This document shows, piece by piece, positions 57,546-64,000 of a stretch of 64,000 bases of DNA. The translations under genes and the position numbers were made by a program. Each line of letters opens with the position of its first letter. Within the stretch, counting starts at the first letter, position 1. The stretch spans positions 335,724,539-335,788,538 of the forward strand of contig NC_133328.1 of the NCBI RefSeq assembly GCF_042186555.1, given 5' to 3'. The notes beneath the pieces were generated by a model, which worked only from the letters and a program-made list of their open reading frames with translations, was not told where the DNA came from and did not search any database. The DNA comes from Aquarana catesbeiana (lineage: Eukaryota; Chordata; Amphibia; Anura; Ranidae).

Positions 57546-58145
57546 TTCAAACAGCCAGGTGCACACACTCCCTTCAGTTAGTTACTCTAATGACCAGTCT
57601 AGGGTTTTGTTTTTGTTGTTTCATTGGAGAACTTTCATAGGGTGTGGGGTATAGTGGGATACTTCCAAACTGAACTATTCACACCAAGGACTCTAACTTT
57701 CTTTCCTAGTGGCTGAAGTCTTTGCAGAAGGCTGATAAAGACTTCTTCAAAGCAGCAGGAAACTGATTGCAGACCTGAGCAATGTCCCTTAGTAAAGTAG
57801 TGGACGGTCCTGAACAAAGCTCTAAGAACACTAGCTAGTGTTTTTTTTCTGTGGACCCTCAGGTGACTTAGAGTACAAGAGGGGAATTAACTGTCTAAGG
57901 CTTCTTAGGGTGTTTATACTCACAAGGCTCCTGAAGCACCACCGGCAGCCTTCTCTCTCCGTGATACCGGACCAGATACACTGTAAACTCTACCTCTGTC
58001 AGCTATGTTAGAACCAGGGTTAGCCACATACAGTAGACTTCAGGCCCTCAGGTCGCCCACCTGAGGCCACGTGGCAGCAAGTGCCAGAGAAGGCAGCACC
58101 TATCCCCCAGCCTGGTGCAATCCTCTGCTAGGAAAGACCAAGAGA
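57546..58145. other. Unassigned DNA
   Basis: No gene or named repeat recognised. Confidence 0.35.
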
Positions 58146-58966
58146 AGGGATGAGCTTGATGTTCGACTCGAATATCAGGTGTATTCGCCCGTTCACCGAA
58201 CAGCGAATAATATGGGGCATTTGCAGGAAATTTGAGCACCACGGAACGCCCCATAATGCACTGCGAGATCGTAGTACATTGATGTCTGATGATTGGCCAA
58301 AACATGCACCTGACCTGGGGGGGACCCCCACGCTTTTTTTATTTTGGCGCGGGGTTCCCCTTAAAATCTATACCAGACCTGAAGGGCCTGGTATGGATTT
58401 TGGGGTCGACCCCCACGCCATTTTTTTTTTACATTTTGGCATGGAGTTCCCCTTAATATCCATACCAGACCTAAAGGGTCTGGTATGGACTGGGGGGAAC
58501 CCATGCCATTTTTTTCAATGGTTTTTCATCTATATTACTAGGAGCTGACAATACATAACAGCTGCGAGCAATTTTAAATGACATTTTTGCTGCAGCACAG
58601 TAAAACACATGAGAAAGATGCGCCGCTTTACAGGCAGACTAAGGGGACCCCACAGGCACGATATTTTAAGGAAAATTTCATTTTTTTTGCTTCACTTTAA
58701 GCATTATTAAAATCACTGCTCCTGAACAAACGTCCATTTTAAAAACTTTTTTTGCATTGATACATGTCCCCTGGGGCAGTAACTGGGTCCCCAAACACTT
58801 TTTATGGCAATAAATTGCATATAAGCCTTTAAAATGAACACTTTTGATTTTTCACATTTGTGTCCCATAGACTTTAATGGTGTTCACATGTTCGCACAAA
58901 TGTTTTGTCTGTTCACATGCTCTGGTGCGAACCGAACCGGGGGTGGGGTGTTCAGCTTATCCCTAA
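58146..58966. mobile_element. Interspersed frog element (GTTCGACTCGAATATCAGG family)
   Basis: The ends AGGGATGAGCTTGATGTTCG and GGTGTTCAGCTTATCCCT are imperfect inverted repeats. The interior (CGCCCGTTCACCGAACAGCG; CCCATAGACTTTAATGGTGTTC; GAACCGAACCGGGGG) is one I recall as common in ranid frogs. A CCATACCAGACCTAAAGG segment at 58,360-58,490 is shared with 36,880. Non-coding. Confidence 0.55.
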
Positions 58967-59489
58967 CCAAGAGCCCATGTGCTCCTAGAATATAATTAGA
59001 GGCACCCAGCATACATTGAGGCACCTCCCCTTGTAATTGGCCAGGGCTGTATGAATATTCATGCTTCCATCTGCATGGTTCCCACCTATTATCCAGCACT
59101 GCTGCCTAATATCATCTCCGGCTTGGGATGTTGGGTGATGTTATTGACCATGAATGGCCATGAACATATTTGGTCAATGATGTAACCTGAGACACCAAGG
59201 ATTCTTTCATAGCAAAAAGAAGCAGGCTGGTGAAGGATCTGTCATTTCACTGAAATACAGTAGCTTTTTTTGATGGAGTACATCCCGTTACCCATTTACT
59301 ATATTTGAGATTTAATATCTCTCAGATATGATTTGGGTTAAATGAGAGCCATTTGACCATGAGTGAAAGCTTTAACACAATAACAAAAATGTATTGGTAA
59401 ATAGTAAAGAGGCCTAGACTAATACACACAATCTATCTATTTGTACAGGGAAAGGGTAAAAATCATGGATTACATAAAGGAATACAGAG
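58967..59489. other. Unassigned DNA
   Basis: No gene or named repeat recognised. Confidence 0.35.
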
Positions 59490-60420
59490 TATATTCCTTG
59501 AAAGGATCGCATCCATGCCATTTGAGCATGTATTAGAAAATAATGTAATTTGTGAAAACAAGAAAAGACAAAATAGAAAAAGTCCACATGCGATTTCAAA
59601 AGGTTGAAGAAAAAAACCTGACACCCCCTGAAGACGGGAAACGAAACGTACGTCAAGGTGTGCCTGATTACGCAATCTCTCGATTTCCAATTTCGGTTTC
59701 TGTGGTTGTCGGCGGCTGATGGTGGAATGCACGCCAGTCACCACGTGCAGAGCGGAGCTCCTAGTCCCTTACGAGCAGTATGGCCTCAGTGCCGGGCGAG
59801 GGCACCCCTATATGTAAGTAGACATTTGGCTTTTTGTTTTTAATTGCTTTTATCAATAAATGGGATTACACTATTGTAGCCCTTCTTGTATCCTTATGTA
59901 TATTTTCTGATGCTCTACTGGGGGAGAGGAAAAGGCTACCCAGCACGCTTATCCATATCATTACAGCAAGTCATTTCTTGCTAAAATCCCGTTTGATCTT
60001 TTTTTAACTAAAAAGGTCAACAACTTCTGGTAAGCGGACATCTATACACAGAGCACTTTGGGAGTATAACACTGCTGGTGAAGGTTGTTCATCTACACAG
60101 CGGAAGAGTCACTTATTTGGTTTATTTTTTCACCCTTTTGAAATTGCATGTGGACTTTTTCTATTTTGTCGTTTCTTGTTTTCCCAAAGGACATTATTTT
60201 TTAATACATGCTCAAACGGCATGGATGCTATCCTTTTTTAATATGTTCTATTTACACTTAATATTATATTCATATACATATAGCTTTTTTTGTATAGTAC
60301 ATTGATGTGTATTTAAAAATTGCTGCTGGGTCCCACATTTTTATACATTATAGCTAACAGTAAATATAGACTTAGCGCCCCCCACCATATACATTTTCTC
60401 ATTTCTCACCCAGTTTGGGG
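59490..60420 (+). repeat. Dispersed element with hammerhead-like hairpin, copy c, with inverted arms
   Basis: The left arm 59,496-59,613 (GCATCCATGCC, GAGCATGTATTA, GTCCACATGCGATTTCAAAAGG) is inverted at 60,118-60,240 (CCTTTTGAAATTGCATGTGGAC, TAATACATGCTCAAACGGCATGGATGC). Between them is CCTGAAGACGGGAAACGAAACG (59,627-59,648), then TATGTAAGTAGAC, then TCAATAAATGGGATTACACTATTG (59,853-59,876). This motif order is shared with the 44.9-46.9 kb palindrome. The downstream end has TTAGCGCCCCCCACC at 60,373, comparable with its TATAGCGCGG end. Confidence 0.55.
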
Positions 60421-61195
60421 GTTAGCAGCTTTTATTTAACTTTTCACATTAATTTTTGGTGCGAGGTATACACACATTTATATTCCTTAAAACATTAATC
60501 TATAAACAGTTGGACATAGAAGACATAAGACAAACATATTTAGCTACAAGTACAAGGCAGACATTTCCCATAGTTACCGTTTCCACCAAGGTTCCATTCT
60601 GGTGGCCGCTCTACCATACAGTGTGTGTTTCCCTCCCATCTAGTCTGTGTATATCATTACAGGCTGATGCCTCATTGGTTGGCATGGATCTGATTGATGG
60701 GCCTCCCTAATCCTGGTTAAGGATTCACTAAATCTCCAATCTCTATACTTTGCATAAGTCAGCCCCCTTTAATGCAAATCTTTGACACAGACTTTTGAGA
60801 GTAATTTCAGGGAAATTAAGTATTCATGATGGGCTGGCCACCCTCATTGCATATTTCAACAAGGGATCCTTTGAAGTGAATAAATATACAAAATAGATAC
60901 ACAAGCCTAGGCACCAACTCGTGTGTATAATAGGGCCTTCTGGGATGCTATGTCACACCACTACATAGATACAAAACTAAATGAAATATATTCATAATTA
61001 CAATATTTTACAGATAGTAATGGAGATTTCATATAAACTCATAAGGCAACAATCCTAAATCTATGCCACTTCAGGTGCAGGTTTAAGCCATTCCCAAAAG
61101 CATACTTGTCAAGCCTTTTACTGCATTGACATGTCATATGTTGGCAGCAGCAGGGGGTTTTACACACACTATGCTTTAGCAGCCAGGCATGTGTG
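60421..61195. other. Unassigned DNA
   Basis: No gene or named repeat recognised. Confidence 0.35.
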
Positions 61196-61605
61196 TAATG
61201 CTATGTATACACGATCGGACATTCCGACAATAAAACCGTGGATTTTTTCCGACGGATGTTGGCTCAAACTTGTCTTGCATAAACACGGTCACACAAATGT
61301 TGTTGGAAATTCCGATTGGCAAGAACGCGCTGACGTACAACGGGACTAGAAAAAGGAAGTTCAATACCAAGTGCGCCACCCTTTGGGCTCCTTCTGCTAA
61401 TCTCGTGTTAGTAGAAGTTTGGTGAGAGACGATTCGTGCTTTTCAGCCTCGTGCTTTTCAGTGTGTTACTGCTCTTCAGTTTGTGCTTGTGGGTTCGTAT
61501 CTGTTTTTCAGTGCGTGTTGTCAGTTCAGATTGTTCTTATCAGGTTCTTTCTGATTTTCAGTGCGTTCTGTTAGTTTGTTCTGACCAGCTGATCGTTTTC
61601 TAGCC

Positions 61606-62046
61606 ATGTTGTGGGTACGTACTCATCGTAGAGTTCGTGCTGTGCAGGGGCTTTGTGTTGGGGTTCTTACATTGACCCAAGCCCAGTCCATGAACAGGGC
61701 GAGGAGGAGATCATGGACGAAGGATTGGTTGCTCCAGCGTGACCAATTCTCGCACATGCCTTTGTTGCGGGAAAATAATCCTGATGATTTCAGGAATTAT
61801 CTCCGGATGACGGACATCGTTTTTCACCATTTGTTGGCTTTGCTGTCCAATTATATTACCAAGCAGGACACCTGCATGCGGCAATCACTCCTGAACAAAG
61901 GCTCCTTGCCACCTTGTGGTACTTGGCAATGGGGAGAAGTCTGCAGGACATCAAGTTCTCAACTGGCATTTCCCCCCAGGCTCTGGGGGTCATTATTCCA
62001 GAGACCTGTTCTGCCATCATACAGGTCCTGCAGAAGGACTATATTA
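61606..62046 (+). pseudogene. Harbinger transposase N-terminal exon (frameshifted)
   Basis: ATG at 61,606 opens MLWVRTHRRVRAVQGLCVGV and continues through RRRSWTKDWLLQRDQFSHMP, PDDFRNYLRMTDIVFHHLLA and NYITKQDTCMRQ. About 4 bases are then missing compared with the 48.1-kb copy (near 61,884), which shifts the frame. Homology resumes in another frame as LRYLAM-like WYLAMGRSLQDIKFSTGISP, QALGVIIPETCSAIIQVLQK, DYI. Relative to the 48.1-kb copy, two residues (EI-type) of the REIRENNP stretch are also absent. The exon is cut by the inserted TTAA-type element. No DDE core is present. Confidence 0.85.
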
Positions 62047-62047
62047 A

Positions 62048-63265
62048 CCACTTCAAAACCGCACGCCATTATATGACGTCCTTGACTTTGTGTGGGATAT
62101 TTGAATGATGCCTGCAGCTACAGGCATCATTCAGATATCATTATTTGCAAGCGGCGATTCTGTGCACGATAAGAATGATCATAGTGGCAGTTCCACCGCT
62201 TGATCGTTCTTATAGGCAATGGGAGGGAACACCCCCCCGTGCCACCATCTGGTGCTTCTCCAGGCTCTCCTGTGCCATTGGGGGCCCGGAGAAAGAATCA
62301 GATACCGCCGGGTGATGACCATAGAGATTTCCGGTGACCAGATGGTCACCAGTCATCTCTATGAACATCGGAGGCCCGTGCACAACGTTATGACGTCACG
62401 CCCAGACCCCGCATGTAAATAAAGCCGCGATTGCGGCTGTCAGCATGAGATCGTTGAATTTTTTTTCCAATCTCATGCTTTACAGCCTGGAGGAGAGATG
62501 TGGGGTCTTATTGACCCCGCATCTCTCCATAAAGAGGACCAGTGACGATAGATTCCTATTACAAGGGATGTTTACATTCCTTGTAATAGGAATAAAAGTG
62601 ATCAAAAAAATTAAATGTAAAAAAAAAGTGTAAAAATAAAAAAAGTAAAATAAAAAAAAAGTTAAATGTCCCTGTCCCTGGTAGCTCGCGCTCAGAAGCG
62701 AACACACATGTAAGTCCCACCCACATATGTAAACGCCATTCAAACCACACATGTGAGGTATCGCCATGTGCATTTGAGTGAGAGCAACAATTCTAGCACT
62801 AGACCTCCGCTGTAACTCTAAAATGGTAACGTGTAAAACATTTTAAAGCGTCGCCAATAGAGATTTTTAAGTATCGTAGTTTGGCGCCATTCCAAGAGTG
62901 TGCGCAATTTTAAAGGGTGACAGGTTGGGTATTTATTTACTTGGTGTAAATATGCAATATAATATGTTATGCAAAAAATTTGGGCTAACTTTACTGTTTT
63001 GTTATTTTTTAATTCATGAAACTGTTTTTTTTCCAAAAAAAATGAAAAAATAATGAAAAATATGAGAAATGAGAAAAATGAAAAATAATTGAAAAATTAT
63101 TGTGCAAATACTGTGCAAGATAAAAAGTTGCAATGACCACCGCCATTTTATTCCCTAGGGTGTCTGCTAAAAAAAATATATAATGTTTGGGGGTTCTGAG
63201 TAATTTTCTAGCAAAAAAATTATGATTTTTACATGTAGGAGAGGAGTGCCAGAATAGGCCCGGTA
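62048..63265. mobile_element. TTAA-type non-autonomous element in Harbinger exon 1
   Basis: It starts TTAACCACTTCAAAACCGCACG, the same kind of end as at 53,620. Frog-repeat phrases follow (ATGCCTGCAGCTACAGGCAT, GGTTGGGTATTTATTTACTTGG, GGGGGTTCTGAGTAATTTTCTAGC). The right terminus has decayed: no GAAGTGGTTAA is visible before the Harbinger intron resumes. GAAAAAT-rich imperfect repeats lie at 63,030-63,100. No coding capacity. Confidence 0.6.
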
Positions 63266-63304
63266 TTGGGTAAGTAAGTTTTTTCCTTTAACATCACATT
63301 CTAT

Positions 63305-64000
63305 TGCCCTGTACACATGATTGGACATTGATCGGACATTCCAACAACAAAATCCATCGTATTTTTTCCGACGGATGTTGGCTCAAACTTGTCTTGCATA
63401 CACATGGTCGCACAAAGTTGTCGGAATTTCCAAACGTCAACAACACGTACGACAGGACTATAAAAGGGCAGTTCAATACCAAGCGCGCCACCCTTTGGGC
63501 TCTTTTTGCTAATCTCGTGTTAGTAAAAGTTTGGTGAGAGACGATTCGTGCTTTTCAGACTCATGGTTTTCAGATCGTTTTTCTGTTGTTCAGTTTGTGC
63601 TTGTGGGTTTGTATCTGGTCTTCAGTGCGTGCAGCGAGTTCATATTTGATTATTCAGTGCATTCTTGTCCGCTTGTTGCTGATTTTCAGGTCGCTCTTCA
63701 CAGGCCTTGCTGTTCTTCAGTGTGTTCTGTTACTTCATTCTGACCAGCTGACCATTTTGAAGCCATGTTGCGTGTACGTACTCATCGTAGAGTTTGTGCT
63801 GTGCGGGGGATTGGTGTTGGGGTTCTTACTTTGACACAAGCCCAGTCCATGAATGGGGCGAGGAGGAGTTCATGGACCAAGAATTGGTTGCTCCAGCGTG
63901 ACCAATTCTCTCACATGTCTTTGCTGCATGAGATCCATGAGAATAATCCTGATGATTTCAGGAACTCTCTCAGGATGACGGACCACGTTTTTCACCATAT
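63305..64000 (+). mobile_element. Harbinger copy 4 (left part; runs off the window)
   Basis: The end TGCCCTGTACACATGATTGG is followed by TCGGACATTCC, ATTTTTTCCGACGGATGTTG and GCTCAAACTTGTCTTGCATA, as in the copies at 47,594 and 61,199. The 5' leader and transposase exon 1 follow. It lies within or at the edge of copy 3's intron. The right end is outside the window. Confidence 0.8.
63765..64000 (+). CDS. Harbinger transposase N-terminal exon (partial, open to window end)
   Basis: ATG at 63,765 opens MLRVRTHRRVCAVRGIGVGV, then LTLTQAQSMNGARRSSWTKN, WLLQRDQFSHMSLLHEIHEN and NPDDFRNSLRMTDHVFHH, with no stop to the last base. Of the four exon 1 copies in the window, it is the only one without a visible lesion, but only about 78 codons are in view. 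The nuclease exons, and so its ability to act, cannot be judged. Homology continues on the lines of the 48.1-kb copy (LLALLTPYI...). Confidence 0.75.
   Translation, partial: MLRVRTHRRVCAVRGIGVGVLTLTQAQSMNGARRSSWTKNWLLQRDQFSHMSLLHEIHENNPDDFRNSLRMTDHVFHH

Larger units (their letters stand above)
61199..63304 (+). mobile_element. Harbinger copy 3, interrupted and truncated
   Basis: TAA (61,196-61,198) precedes the end TGCTATGTATACACGATCGG. The shared 5' leader (GCCACCCTTTGGGCTCCTTC...AGAAGTTTGGTGAGAGACGA) and transposase exon 1 follow. A TTAA-type element enters at the end of exon 1 (62,044). Intron sequence resumes at GTAAGTTTTTTCCTTTAACATCACATTC (63,273), after which another Harbinger begins at 63,305. 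The right half is not in view. Confidence 0.75.

Noticed and set aside
62445..62773. Phenylalanine/lysine-rich small frames
   Set aside because: They lie in the A/T-rich part of the TTAA-type element and reflect base composition.

Overview
The window looks like intergenic or intronic DNA from an anuran amphibian with a large, repeat-filled genome, probably a ranid frog. I infer this from recognising several of its interspersed repeats; no host gene identifies the species. I found no convincing host protein gene, rRNA or tRNA. Nearly everything I can name is a transposable element or its wreckage, often nested.

Layout. 1-2.4 kb: unassigned sequence and short non-autonomous repeats. 2.4-6.4 kb: a PIF/Harbinger transposon with a broken transposase (N-terminal exon at 2.7-3.15 kb, C-terminal exon at 5.5-5.9 kb), interrupted by a dispersed element and by an L2-type LINE with a (TAA)n tail. 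6.4-10.65 kb: a Tc1/mariner end, then a 5'-truncated L1/Tx1-type LINE (LINE A, + strand). 10.65-15.2 kb: mostly unassigned, with a Harbinger MITE and a strong hairpin. 15.26-22.29 kb: a full-length L1-type LINE (LINE B, - strand) bounded by an 18-bp target-site duplication and carrying a MITE. 18.76-28.31 kb: a recent tandem duplication of about 4.8 kb copying the 5' half of LINE B and its flank. 28.6-35.2 kb: LINE C (- strand), with an intact ORF1 and an ORF2 carrying only a few lesions. 35.4-44.3 kb: MITEs, LINE relics, a Tc1 relic and unassigned DNA. 44.87-46.90 kb: a palindrome with 1,010-bp arms and a 16-bp spacer. 47.59-53.15 kb: a complete-ended Harbinger element (TAA duplications, matching terminal repeats). 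53.5-61.1 kb: nested MITEs with a minisatellite, a 5'-truncated LINE insertion, AT-rich single-copy-looking DNA and further repeats. 61.2-64.0 kb: two more Harbinger copies, the second inside or next to the first, plus a TTAA-type insertion.

The most interesting unit is the 5.56-kb Harbinger element at 47,594-53,149. It carries three genes: the N-terminal exon of a Harbinger transposase (+, catalytic part lost), a three-exon Myb/SANT-like DNA-binding gene (-) whose exons join into an open frame of about 218 codons, and a MADF-domain gene (+) with two internal stops. The Myb-like and MADF genes are divergent and share a short promoter-like interval. The second interesting signal is a scattered family of elements (about 1.8, 4.0-4.4, 44.0, 45.9 and 59.6 kb) that share a short hairpin with a hammerhead-ribozyme-like core, often followed by an AATAAA / TTACACTAT block. 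One copy forms the apex of the large palindrome.
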